Assembly (NCBI GenBank): GCA_964400785.1
Contig: CAYNWB010000003.1
Location: 1-64,000, forward strand
Reading direction: 5' to 3'
Length of the DNA stretch: 64,000 nucleotides
Source of the DNA: CAVQGZ01 sp964400785
Lineage (GTDB): Bacteria > Actinomycetota > Actinomycetes > Jiangellales > Jiangellaceae
Of this stretch, positions 32,655 to 44,502 are shown one piece after another (within the stretch, counting starts at the first letter, position 1; each line of letters opens with the position of its first letter). The notes under the pieces were generated by a model. It had not been told where the DNA came from, did no database searches, and saw only the letters and a program-made list of their open reading frames with translations. Both the position numbers and the translations under genes were made by a program.

Positions 32655-34553
32655 ATGACCGACACGCCCCAGGGGATGGATCCTCCACCGCGGGACGACG
32701 ACGCGACCCGGGCCGGCGACCTGGAGTCGACCGGACCCCACCACGCACCCCCGCTCGACGAGCCGCGGGAGCCCAGCACGCGATCCACGACAGGCGCCGC
32801 GGGGCCGCCGCCGATACCCGAGAAGGACGACGTGTTCCGGTCGATCAACGGTCCGGTGGTGCTCGGCGGGCGCTACGAGCTGGGTGAGGTGATCGGCCGT
32901 GGAGGCATGGCCGAGGTGCACCGAGGCAAGGACCTGCGCCTGGGACGCATCGTCGCCATCAAGGCCCTGCGTGTCGACCTCGTCACCGACGAGACCTTCC
33001 AGGCCCGGTTCCGCCGCGAGGCCCAGTCGTCGGCCTCGCTGAACCACCCGAACATCGTGGCGGTCTACGACACCGGCGAGAGCGAGATCAACGGCGTCGC
33101 CGTGCCCTTCATCGTGATGGAGTACGTCGAGGGCAAGACCCTGCGCGAGCTGCTGCGGGAGGAGCCCGGGGTCACCACGTCCGAGGCGTTGGAGTTCACC
33201 GGGGAGATCCTGCGCGCGCTGGACTACAGCCACCGGGCAGGCATCGTGCACCGCGACATCAAGCCCGGCAACGTCATGGTGACGCCCGCCGGCCAGGTCA
33301 AGGTGATGGACTTCGGCATCGCTCGCGCCATGGGCGACGCCCACCAGTCGATGACCCAGACCTCCATGGTCGTGGGAACGGCCCAGTACCTCTCACCCGA
33401 GCAGGCCCGCGGCGAGACCGCCGACGCACGCAGCGACCTGTACGCCACCGGGTGCGTGCTGTACGAGCTGCTGACGGGCCGGCCACCGTTCGTCGGGGAC
33501 TCCCTCGTGTCGGTGGCGATGGCGCACGTGAAGGAGACGCCGCGTCCCCCGTCCGCGCTGAACCCGGCGATCACGCCGTCGGTCGACAGCGTCGTGCTCA
33601 CCTCGCTGGCCAAGGACCGGCTGCAGCGCTACCAGAGCGCCGCCGAGATGCGCGCCGACGTCGAGCGTGCGCGTACGGGGATGCCGGTGGCTGCCGTGCC
33701 ACCGGCGGCGAGTGTCGACCCCACCGCCACGTCGCTGGTGCCCGGCATCGGCGACGTCGAGCCGGAGCCGAAGTCGCGAGCCGGCAGGTACGCACTGATC
33801 ACGATCGGTGTGCTGGTGGTGCTCGGCCTCGCGGGACTGGCCGGCTGGGCTCTGTTCCAGCCCAGCGCCGAGCAGGTGCGGGTGCCGAACCTGTTCGGCC
33901 TCACGCTCACCGATGCCGAGAACACGCTCACCGACCGTGAGCTGGAGCTGGGCCAGACCACCGAGCGGGCCGACCCGGACGCAGAGCCGGGCACGGTGCT
34001 CGAGCAGTCACCGACCTCTGGTGAGCTCGTCGACCCCGGGACGTCGGTCGACGTCGTCGTGTCCACCGGACTGGAACGAACCCTCGTGCCGCAGGTGGTC
34101 GGGCTCTCCGTGGCCGACGCACGGCCGCTGATCACCGAGGCGGGCCTGACGATCTCCAGCGTGCGCGAGGAGGCCAGCGACCAACCGGAAGGGACGGTGC
34201 TGCAGGTCGAGCCGGCCGAGGGCAGCGAGGTGGACGTCGGCTCGTCGGTGGTGCTCGTCGCCTCCAGCGGCGAGGTCGAGGTGCCGTCCGTGGAGGGGCT
34301 GCCGAGCTCCGAGGCGCAGGCCATCCTGCGGCAGGCCGGCTTCGAGGTGCTGGTGACCGAAGAGCCCACGACGGCGCAGGCCCCGGGCACGGTGGTCTTC
34401 CAGGCGCCGTCCGCGGGCACGGAGGTGTCGTTCGGCAGCCGCGTCGCGATCACGGTCGCGGTCGAGCCTGCACCGACACCTACACCGACGCCCCCTCCGA
34501 CGGTGGCACCGCCGAGCCCGAGCCCGAGCCCGACCGCGTCGCCGACGCCGTAG
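32655..34553 (+). CDS. pknB: Ser/Thr protein kinase PknB with three PASTA domains
   Basis: A 632-residue receptor kinase. A 65-residue Pro/Asp-rich N terminus precedes the kinase domain: glycine loop GRGGMAEVH (81-89), Lys103 in VAIKAL, HRDIKPGN (199-206), DFG (219-221) and a Thr-rich activation loop MTQTSMVVGT. A membrane helix (about 379-401) leads to three PASTA repeats, about 408-472, 473-540 and 541-605, which bind muropeptides or lipid II, then a Thr-Pro-Ser tail. Mycobacterial PknB has four PASTA units. It would control cell-wall growth through FhaA, CwlM and the MurJ-linked pseudokinase. GGGAGG precedes the ATG. Confidence 0.96.
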   Translation: MTDTPQGMDPPPRDDDATRAGDLESTGPHHAPPLDEPREPSTRSTTGAAGPPPIPEKDDVFRSINGPVVLGGRYELGEVIGRGGMAEVHRGKDLRLGRIVAIKALRVDLVTDETFQARFRREAQSSASLNHPNIVAVYDTGESEINGVAVPFIVMEYVEGKTLRELLREEPGVTTSEALEFTGEILRALDYSHRAGIVHRDIKPGNVMVTPAGQVKVMDFGIARAMGDAHQSMTQTSMVVGTAQYLSPEQARGETADARSDLYATGCVLYELLTGRPPFVGDSLVSVAMAHVKETPRPPSALNPAITPSVDSVVLTSLAKDRLQRYQSAAEMRADVERARTGMPVAAVPPAASVDPTATSLVPGIGDVEPEPKSRAGRYALITIGVLVVLGLAGLAGWALFQPSAEQVRVPNLFGLTLTDAENTLTDRELELGQTTERADPDAEPGTVLEQSPTSGELVDPGTSVDVVVSTGLERTLVPQVVGLSVADARPLITEAGLTISSVREEASDQPEGTVLQVEPAEGSEVDVGSSVVLVASSGEVEVPSVEGLPSSEAQAILRQAGFEVLVTEEPTTAQAPGTVVFQAPSAGTEVSFGSRVAITVAVEPAPTPTPTPPPTVAPPSPSPSPTASPTP

Positions 34554-34563
34554 CGGCCCGGCG

Positions 34564-35217
34564 TCAGCCGACCGGGTCGGGCAGGGGCAGCGACGACGGC
34601 CCGCGCTGCAGGACGGGCTGGAGCCCGTTCGCTCGGCGCGGCGCCTCGTCGTCCCCGCAGTCGGCGAGCCAGTTGGCCAACATGCGGTGGCCCGCCTGTG
34701 TGAGCACCGACTCGGGGTGGAACTGCACGCCCTCGACGGCGACGTCGCGGTGCCGCGCCGCCATGACGACGCCGCTGGCGCTGTGCGCGGTGACGACGAG
34801 CTCGTCGGGCAGCGTCTGCTCCTGCACCGCCAGGGAGTGGTACCGGGTGGCGGTGAAGGGGTCCGGGACGTCGCGCAGCACACCGGAGCCGTCATGGTGG
34901 ACGATGCTGGTCTTGCCGTGCAGCAGCTCCGGCGCACGTGTGACCTGCCCGCCGTAGGCGACGGCGATGGCCTGCAGACCGAGGCACACACCGAAGATCG
35001 GCACCTGCCCGGCCAGCTCGTGCACCATCTCGACGCACACACCGGCCGCCTCCGGTGTGCCCGGCCCCGGTGAGAGCAGCACTCCGTCGAAGTCGCGCGC
35101 CTGCTGCGGCGTCACAGCATCGTTGCGGCGGACGTCGCAGTGCGCCCCCAGCTGTCCGAGGTACTGCACGAGGTTGAAGACGAAGCTGTCGTAGTTGTCG
35201 ACCACGAGGATCCGCAT
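34564..35217 (-). CDS. Type 1 glutamine amidotransferase, PabA/TrpG-like
   Basis: A 217-residue class I glutaminase that supplies ammonia for anthranilate or aminodeoxychorismate synthesis. Start MRILVVDNYDSFVFNLVQYL is typical; the nucleophile Cys is in GVCLGLQAI near 78 and the His/Glu dyad in VEGVQFHPES near 170. LLSPGPGTPEAAG is the oxyanion strand. No component I gene is adjacent, as in Mycobacterium where a like gene sits beside pknB, so the protein may be shared by folate and tryptophan pathways. The 3' end converges on pknB with 10 bp between. Confidence 0.92.
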   Translation of the reverse strand: MRILVVDNYDSFVFNLVQYLGQLGAHCDVRRNDAVTPQQARDFDGVLLSPGPGTPEAAGVCVEMVHELAGQVPIFGVCLGLQAIAVAYGGQVTRAPELLHGKTSIVHHDGSGVLRDVPDPFTATRYHSLAVQEQTLPDELVVTAHSASGVVMAARHRDVAVEGVQFHPESVLTQAGHRMLANWLADCGDDEAPRRANGLQPVLQRGPSSLPLPDPVG

Positions 35218-35234
35218 CTGCGGCGACGTCGGGC

Positions 35235-35972
35235 TCACGGCTGCTCCACCGCGGTGCTGGCGTGGGAGAGCGTGCTGGGACCTGTCGCCGCCGGCAGCAG
35301 GATGCTGTCGCGCTCCGTGAGGCTCCACCCGAGGCCGATGAAGTCGGCCCACTGACGGTAGATCGAGACGCCGCTCGAGCGCTCGAGCGCCGCAGTCAGC
35401 CGCTGCGGGTCCCCGACCGCCGAGATGACGAACGGGGGGGAGTACACCTGGCCGTCCAAGATGATCACGTTGCCCACGCACCGCACGGCGCTCACGCTGG
35501 TCAGCCGCCTGTCCATGATGCTGACGCCCTCGGCGCCACCTTCCCACAGCGCGTTGACGACGGCCTCCACGTCCTGCTGGTGCACGACGTAGTCGTCCGG
35601 TGAGGTGCCCTCCGGCAGACCGGTGAGGTCGTCGGGCACGGGTGCGTCGTCCAGGGTCACGGTCACCCCGGGCCCCTCGAGCTCGGTGAAACCGGCCTCG
35701 CCGGACTGCTCGCTGACCACCTGCTGGATCTGCCGGACCGGGTCGTCGACCGACTGGTCCGCGAGGGTGTCGACCTCGGCCGCCAGCTGCTCCACCTGCT
35801 GCTCGAGCTCAGCGACGCGTGCGGTCTCCACCTGCACCAGGTCGGCCAGGCCCGTGCCGCGGCTGACGTCGACGTCCTCGGTGTCGGCCAGCGAGATGCC
35901 GGCCGCGATGATCACACCGGCAACACCGAGCACGATCACGGCGCCGCCGTGCCACGAGTCCTGCGACGCCAT
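35235..35972 (-). CDS. DUF881 family protein
   Basis: A 245-residue protein with one N-terminal membrane helix (about residues 10-30) and an extracytoplasmic part that begins as a coiled coil (about 48-90; VAELEQQVEQLAAEVDTLAD) and continues as the DUF881 domain: GPGVTVTLDDAP, HQQDVEAVVNALWEGGAEGVSIMDRRL and the later VIILDGQVYSPPF with FVISAVGD. Role unknown, but the gene is conserved beside crgA and probably linked to division. A clear GGAGG lies before the ATG. Only 17 bp separate its stop from the amidotransferase start. Confidence 0.93.
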   Translation of the reverse strand: MASQDSWHGGAVIVLGVAGVIIAAGISLADTEDVDVSRGTGLADLVQVETARVAELEQQVEQLAAEVDTLADQSVDDPVRQIQQVVSEQSGEAGFTELEGPGVTVTLDDAPVPDDLTGLPEGTSPDDYVVHQQDVEAVVNALWEGGAEGVSIMDRRLTSVSAVRCVGNVIILDGQVYSPPFVISAVGDPQRLTAALERSSGVSIYRQWADFIGLGWSLTERDSILLPAATGPSTLSHASTAVEQP

Positions 35973-36010
35973 CTCTCACCTCCTGCGAGCCAAGCATCTA
36001 GGCTAGACGG

Positions 36011-36268
36011 GTGCCAGAGTCGCGTCGCCGCAAGAAGGCCTCCTCGTCCCGGCCCGCCAAGCCTCCGGCCGTGCACGACGACACACCCAGCGGGCGCTGG
36101 GTGCCGATCACCGGCTCCGCCCTGCTGCTGCTCGGCCTCGCCTGGATCGTCGTGTTCTACGTCGCCGGAAGCGACATCCCGGGCATGAACGCGCTGGGCA
36201 ACGCCAACCTGTTCGTGGGCATGGGCTTCATCGTCGCCGGGTTCCTGGTGTTCACCCGCTGGAAGTAG
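36011..36268 (+). CDS. crgA: Cell division protein CrgA
   Basis: An 85-residue membrane protein that recruits or restrains division proteins such as FtsZ, FtsI and FtsQ in actinobacteria. A basic N terminus (ESRRRKK) is followed by two membrane helices (about 30-50 and 62-82) joined by a short loop AGSDIPGMNALGN, exactly the CrgA arrangement. The GTG start follows TAGGCT (35999-36004) by six bases, a leaderless pattern. It is divergent from the DUF881 gene. Confidence 0.94.
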   Translation: MPESRRRKKASSSRPAKPPAVHDDTPSGRWVPITGSALLLLGLAWIVVFYVAGSDIPGMNALGNANLFVGMGFIVAGFLVFTRWK

Positions 36269-36355
36269 CGGTCGTCCACAGCAGTCATCCACCGCTGTGA
36301 TTACAGCCGTGTAATTCATCCCCAGTGTGGACAGAGCCTGTGGACAACGCTCGAC
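36269..36355. other. DnaA-box cluster between crgA and the rhomboid gene
   Basis: This 87-bp gap between convergent genes holds one perfect DnaA box on the minus strand, TGTGGACAA at 36339-36347, plus near matches TGTGGACAG (36326-36334) and TCGTCCACA (36272-36280). A short inverted repeat GCTGT-GATT-ACAGC (36294-36307) and an AT-richer stretch lie between them. It could bind DnaA as a titration or secondary site; a transcription terminator is a second possibility for the hairpin. Confidence 0.6.
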
Positions 36356-37210
36356 TCACCCCGCGGCGAGGGCGAGCAGCTGGTCGGTACGCCAGGCCGT
36401 CACGGCTGCCAGCGCTGCGAGGACGGCCGCCGCGGCGGCCCAGGCCAGGGGGGTGCGTCCGCGTCGAGGGGCGGCCACGAACGCGGCGGTGAGAAGCATG
36501 CCCGCCAGCAGGCCCCCCAGGTGGGCGCGCCAGTCGATGTTCGGGACGACGAAGCCGATGACCACGTTGATCATCAGCAGGGCGAGCACCCCCGACACGT
36601 CCCGGTTCAGGGTGCGCAGCGCGACCACGGTCGCCCCGAGCAGACCGAAGACCGCGCCCGACGCGCCGACCGAGATCGTCAGGGGACTGCTGAACGCGTA
36701 CGAGGCCACCGCACCGGCCAGGGCGGAGACGAGGTAGACAGCGACGAACCGTCCGCGCCCGAGCAGCGGCTCGAGCAGCCCACCGAGCACCCACAGGGCG
36801 AGCATGTTGAGCCCGACGTGCCACAGCCCCGCATGCAGGAACGGTGCGGTCGCCAGTCGCCACCACTCCCCGGCGGCCACCGCTGCCGGGAACATCCCGT
36901 ACTCGACGATGAGCCGGTCACCACTGAGCAGGGTGAGCACGTACGCGGCCACGTTGAGCACGACGAGCCCCTGGGTGGCCCGACGAGGCTCGGCTCGGGC
37001 CACCCCACCCAACGTGGTGCGCACGCGTGGCACCCGTTGCTGGGCCTGAGCCACGCAGAGTGGGCAGTGGAACCCCACGGGAGCGGGAACCATGCACTCG
37101 GGGCAGATGGGACGACCGCAGCGGCTGCACGCGACGCGGGTCTGGCGGTTGGGGTGGCGGTAGCAGGCTCTCGCCTGGCCCGCGAGCCCCGGGTCGAGCG
37201 GCTCGGTCAG
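36356..37210 (-). CDS. Rhomboid family intramembrane serine protease with N-terminal zinc-binding motif
   Basis: A 284-residue membrane protease. The N terminus is a B-box-like zinc motif, CYRHPNRQTRVACSRCGRPICPEC, with a further CPLC. Rhomboid core: helix with HAGLWHVGLNMLALWVLG, catalytic Ser in SVGASGAVFGLLGA and catalytic His in WRAHLGGLLAG; six to seven membrane helices. The zinc motif comes before any in-frame ATG, GTG or TTG downstream of the cyclophilin stop, so translation probably starts at CTG 37208-37210, which overlaps that stop (CTGA). Substrates unknown. Order next to crgA and ppiA is conserved in actinobacteria. Confidence 0.87.
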   Translation of the reverse strand: MTEPLDPGLAGQARACYRHPNRQTRVACSRCGRPICPECMVPAPVGFHCPLCVAQAQQRVPRVRTTLGGVARAEPRRATQGLVVLNVAAYVLTLLSGDRLIVEYGMFPAAVAAGEWWRLATAPFLHAGLWHVGLNMLALWVLGGLLEPLLGRGRFVAVYLVSALAGAVASYAFSSPLTISVGASGAVFGLLGATVVALRTLNRDVSGVLALLMINVVIGFVVPNIDWRAHLGGLLAGMLLTAAFVAAPRRGRTPLAWAAAAAVLAALAAVTAWRTDQLLALAAG

Positions 37211-37737
37211 GACGACGACCGCTCGATCGTGACCGACTCGATCACCACGGGCTCGGCAGGCCTGTCCTGCGCACCGGTGCGGACGCCGGCGATGGCGTCG
37301 ACCACCGCGCGACCCGACGCGTCGGCGACCTCGCCGAAGATCGTGTGCTTGAAGGTGAGCCACGCGGTCGGCGCCACGGTGATGAAGAACTGGGAGCCGT
37401 TGGTGTTCGGCCCGGCGTTGGCCATGGCCAGCAGGTAGGGACGGTCGAAGCTGAGCTCGGGGTGGAACTCGTCGGCGAAGGTGTACCCCGGGCCGCCGGT
37501 GCCGGTGCCGAGCGGGCACCCACCCTGGATCATGAAGTTCGGGATGACTCGGTGGAAGGTCAGCCCGTCGTAGAACCTGCCTGTCGAGGCCTGTCGAGTT
37601 CTCGGGTCGGTCCACTGCTTGGAACCCTCGGCCAGCCCCACGAAGTTGGCGACGGTCTTCGGAGCGTGGTCAGGGAAGAGCGTGACGGTGATGTCGCCGT
37701 GGTTGGTGCTCAACGTGGCGGTGAGGTGCTCGGGCAC
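37207..37737 (-). CDS. Cyclophilin-type peptidyl-prolyl cis-trans isomerase
   Basis: A 176-residue cytoplasmic cyclophilin that speeds proline isomerisation in folding proteins. Catalytic and cyclosporin-site residues are present in FYDGLTFHRVIPNFMIQGG, with the catalytic Arg, then GPGYTFADEF, LAMANAGPNTNGSQFFIT and HTIFGEV. The N terminus HLTATLSTNHGDITVTLFPD lacks a signal peptide, so it corresponds to the PpiA-type cytosolic form. GGAAGG precedes the GTG at 37737. Overlaps the start of the rhomboid gene. Confidence 0.95.
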   Translation of the reverse strand: MPEHLTATLSTNHGDITVTLFPDHAPKTVANFVGLAEGSKQWTDPRTRQASTGRFYDGLTFHRVIPNFMIQGGCPLGTGTGGPGYTFADEFHPELSFDRPYLLAMANAGPNTNGSQFFITVAPTAWLTFKHTIFGEVADASGRAVVDAIAGVRTGAQDRPAEPVVIESVTIERSSS

Positions 37738-37864
37738 AGGGACTACCTTCCATCATGGACGAGCCCGCCGGTCGGGGCGGGACCACCAGTGTCTCACCCC
37801 GCCACTGGACCTGCGGGGTGGAGCATGATCGGATAGACCGACCGGTCACGACGAAAGGGACACC

Positions 37865-38248
37865 ATGGGTGCGATCAAGAAGCTTGTGTTCGTCGGAGCG
37901 TTGGCAGCCGCCGGCGCCGTCATCGCCAAGAAGCTGATGGGTTCGTCGGACGAGAACGCCTGGGAGAGCGCCGGAGGGTGGGACAGCACGTCCTCGACCG
38001 ACTGGAGCCGCAAGGCGTCGGACGCGGCGAGCACCGTGTCGCAGAAGGCCGAGCAGGGCAGCGACGCTGTCACCGAGGCCACAGAGTCTGCTGCGCGGAC
38101 CGCGAAGAAGAAGACCGACACCGCCGCCGAGGCGGTCACCGACGCAGCCGACCAGGCAGGCGAGGCGGTGCAGGAGAAGGCCGATCAAGCAGAAGCAGCG
38201 GTCGACGCCGCAGCCGAGGCCGCCGAGGACGCTGCGACGAAGGAGTAA
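37865..38248 (+). CDS. Ala/Glu-rich helical protein with N-terminal hydrophobic segment, unknown function
   Basis: A 127-residue protein with a short hydrophobic segment (residues 6-23, VFVGALAAAGAVI) after MGAIKKL, then a long acidic-basic amphipathic region rich in Ala, Asp, Glu, Lys (residues 48-127) with a rough 11-residue periodicity, like LEA or apolipoprotein-type helices. It may sit on the membrane surface or take part in stress protection; this is inference. AAAGG precedes the ATG. I recognise no named family. Divergent from the cyclophilin gene. Confidence 0.75.
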   Translation: MGAIKKLVFVGALAAAGAVIAKKLMGSSDENAWESAGGWDSTSSTDWSRKASDAASTVSQKAEQGSDAVTEATESAARTAKKKTDTAAEAVTDAADQAGEAVQEKADQAEAAVDAAAEAAEDAATKE

Positions 38249-38258
38249 CCCGTTGCGG

Positions 38259-38331
38259 TGGAGACGAGGGGACTCGAACCCCTAACCCCCGCCTTGCAAA
38301 GGCGGTGCTCTGCCAGTTGAGCTACGTCCCC
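38259..38331 (-). tRNA. tRNA-Ala (anticodon TGC)
   Basis: The minus strand gives a 73-nt cloverleaf: acceptor GGGGACG with CGTCTCC, D arm AGCTCAACTGGCAGAGC, anticodon arm CGCC-TTTGCAA-AGGCG with TGC anticodon, T arm AGGGG-TTCGAGT-CCCCT. Discriminator A; only CC, not CCA, follows. It closes the tRNA-Ile, DLW-39, tRNA-Ala cluster. Confidence 0.97.
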
Positions 38332-38353
38332 GGACGTGACGAGGCTTGCGGTC

Positions 38354-38488
38354 TCAGCGCAGGTCGCGTGGCGGCACCGGGTCGGTGGCCTGCGACCAGA
38401 CGTCGTTCTCTGCCTGCTGCTGCGACCACTTCTTGTAGCCGTAGTAGGCGGCACCGGCGATGGACGCGACAACCAGAAGCTTCTTCAC
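38354..38488 (-). CDS. DLW-39 family small protein
   Basis: A 44-residue protein of the small actinobacterial DLW-39 family, which is found close to gyrA and tRNA-Ile/Ala. It begins VKKLLVVASIAGAAYYGYKKW, a likely membrane-associated helix, and continues with QQQAENDVWSQATDPVP and a final RDLR; NDVW stands where DLW occurs in others. The GTG lies one base after the 3' end of tRNA-Ile, so there is no room for a normal ribosome site: the message is probably freed by tRNA 3' processing and read leaderless. Function unknown. Confidence 0.8.
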   Translation of the reverse strand: MKKLLVVASIAGAAYYGYKKWSQQQAENDVWSQATDPVPPRDLR

Positions 38489-38489
38489 G

Positions 38490-38563
38490 TGGGCCTAACT
38501 GGACTTGAACCAGTGACCTCTTCCTTATCAGGGAAGCGCTCTAACCGTCTGAGCTATAGGCCC
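38490..38563 (-). tRNA. tRNA-Ile (anticodon GAT)
   Basis: The minus strand folds into a 74-nt tRNA: acceptor GGGCCTA with TAGGCCC, D arm AGCTCAGACGGTTAGAGC, anticodon arm TTCCC-TGATAAG-GGAAG-like with GAT anticodon, T arm ACTGG-TTCAAGT-CCAGT. Discriminator A, no encoded CCA. Immediately followed by DLW-39. Confidence 0.97.
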
Positions 38564-38611
38564 GAGCAGGAGCCACACGGTACCTCACGCACCTCGGCGC
38601 CCACGAATCGC

Positions 38612-39235
38612 TCAGTCGTCCTCGGCCAGGGTCACCTCGAACCCGCCGAGCAGCGCAGCGGACAGGTTGTAGAGGAACGCGAACAATGTGGCCAGCGCTG
38701 TGAGCAGCACGACATCGACCACAGCGATGACCGTGGCCAACCCCACCACCCGGGAGAAACCGACGTAGTCGGTGACGTCCACACCGGCACTCGACTCCGA
38801 CTCGGTGAGGTCGACGACCAGGTCGCCGACCACCTGGAACACCCCGGCCGCGTCGATGATCGACCACAGGGCGGCGACAGCCACGACGAGGGTGATGCCG
38901 ATGGCGATCGACAGCACGAACGCGCTCTTCATCACCGACCAGGGCTCGACACGCAGCAGGCGCAACCGGGCCTTGCGCACCTTGCCCGTGCGTCGTGCGG
39001 CGCTGCTGACCGGACGGCCCACGGGGGCCGAGACCTGCTGCGTCAGAGGCTCGGCGGGGGCGGGTGGCTCGGCAGGCACGGCAGGCACGGGGGGTCCGGC
39101 AGGCGCGTCGGCGTCCTGGGGTTGCGGGGACTCCTCGACCGCCGGCATGCCGTGCGGGTCGGTCTGCATCTCGGGCTCGCCGGCGAGCGCCTCGTCGGGC
39201 TCGAGGCCGGTGGCCGGCTGGCGACTGGTCGTCAC
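38612..39235 (-). CDS. DUF3566 membrane protein
   Basis: A 207-residue protein always found just after gyrA in actinobacteria. Residues 1-85 are a disordered Pro/Ala/Glu/Gln linker; then RKARLRLLRVEPWSVMKSAFVLSIAIGI starts the DUF3566 domain with two membrane helices (about 103-125 and 163-190) and a loop with GVFQVVGDLV. Function unknown, possibly a cell-envelope factor. The ATG overlaps the TGA of the shifted gyrA tail (ATGA at 39232-39235), which shows where gyrA should end. Confidence 0.93.
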   Translation of the reverse strand: MTTSRQPATGLEPDEALAGEPEMQTDPHGMPAVEESPQPQDADAPAGPPVPAVPAEPPAPAEPLTQQVSAPVGRPVSSAARRTGKVRKARLRLLRVEPWSVMKSAFVLSIAIGITLVVAVAALWSIIDAAGVFQVVGDLVVDLTESESSAGVDVTDYVGFSRVVGLATVIAVVDVVLLTALATLFAFLYNLSAALLGGFEVTLAEDD

Positions 39236-39452
39236 AGCTCTGCATCCTCCCCGACTCCGCCGGTCTGGCCAACTTCACCCGCGTCGTCGCTGCTCAGGTC
39301 GGTCGCGTCGAGGTCGTCCTCGACGACCCGGGTGATGGCCACCACGGCGTCGTCGGGTGCGACGTCGACGAAGGTGACCCCCATGGTGTCACGTCCCGTG
39401 GCCCGGACGTCGGACACCGGGCTTCGCGTCACCCCGCCGGCGGCACGGATGC

Positions 39453-39465
<13 letters not shown>
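39232..39465 (-). pseudogene. gyrA: Detached C-terminal tail of gyrA (frame -1 to the gyrA body)
   Basis: Seventy-seven codons, from DEVLSIRAAGG through VTRSPVSDVRATGRDTMGVTFV to an acidic end, continue GyrA homology in another frame. VTRSxVxDVRxTGRDTMGV is the conserved last part of actinobacterial GyrA. In the gyrA frame translation stops at 39453-39455. Insertion of one G in the minus-strand ACGACGAG (39460-39467), giving ACGGACGAG, would join the frames. The tail overlaps the next gene by ATGA, as intact gyrA would. Not an independent gene. Confidence 0.85.
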
Positions 39466-41810
<2,345 letters not shown>

Positions 41811-41825
41811 TGGTGCCTCGCCCCT

Positions 41826-43925
<2,100 letters not shown>

Positions 43926-43986
43926 GGGCGAGAGACCTCCTGGGGGGACAGACGAGAGGCTCTCAGTCTACGTCACGACCTGCTGT

Positions 43987-44502
43987 TCAGCCGTACGTGT
44001 CCCGGGGGCCACGACCCTTGACGCGGCGGGGCCCGTGCACCCACGACGGGGCCGTCGGACCGTTCACCTGCACCGATCGGACGATGCCGTCCCCGGCCTC
44101 CTGTGCCAGGCGCGCGAGCAGCGCCGGCACGAGCATCCGCAGCTGAGTGGCCCACGCCGTGGAGTCGCACCGCACGGTGAGCACCCCGTCGGAGAAGGAC
44201 TCGACCGTGGCGTGCTCGGCCAGCGTCGCCCCCACGATCTCGTCCCACCGCCCGGTCACGGCGTGCCCGGCCAACCTCTCGCTCCAGCCGCCCGTGCTGA
44301 CGAGGCTGTCCAGCACGGCGCCGGCCGGGACGGGGTCCCGGGGTCCGGCACCCGGTCCGCTCCACCCGTCCTCGTCGGGCCGAGCCGACCGCCGACGCCT
44401 CGCCCGGGCTCGTCTCAGCGGCACCTCGCCGGCGACACCGGTTCGGGCGTGCACGAACGCGCACGCGAGCTCGTCCCCGTCGGGCTGCCAGTCACTCGAC
44501 AC
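43987..44502 (-). CDS. dciA: DciA-type helicase loader (DUF721)
   Basis: A 171-residue protein of the DciA family, which loads or assists the replicative helicase DnaB in most bacteria lacking DnaC. The KH-like DUF721 core is seen at about 78-150: WDEIVGATLAEHATVESFSDGVLTV, then CDSTAWATQLRMLVPALL and the later IVRSVQVNGP. The basic N terminus (RRARARRRRS) is an actinobacterial feature. GTG at 44502 overlaps the end of recF by 11 bp, so replication genes are co-expressed. Confidence 0.92.
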   Translation of the reverse strand: MSSDWQPDGDELACAFVHARTGVAGEVPLRRARARRRRSARPDEDGWSGPGAGPRDPVPAGAVLDSLVSTGGWSERLAGHAVTGRWDEIVGATLAEHATVESFSDGVLTVRCDSTAWATQLRMLVPALLARLAQEAGDGIVRSVQVNGPTAPSWVHGPRRVKGRGPRDTYG

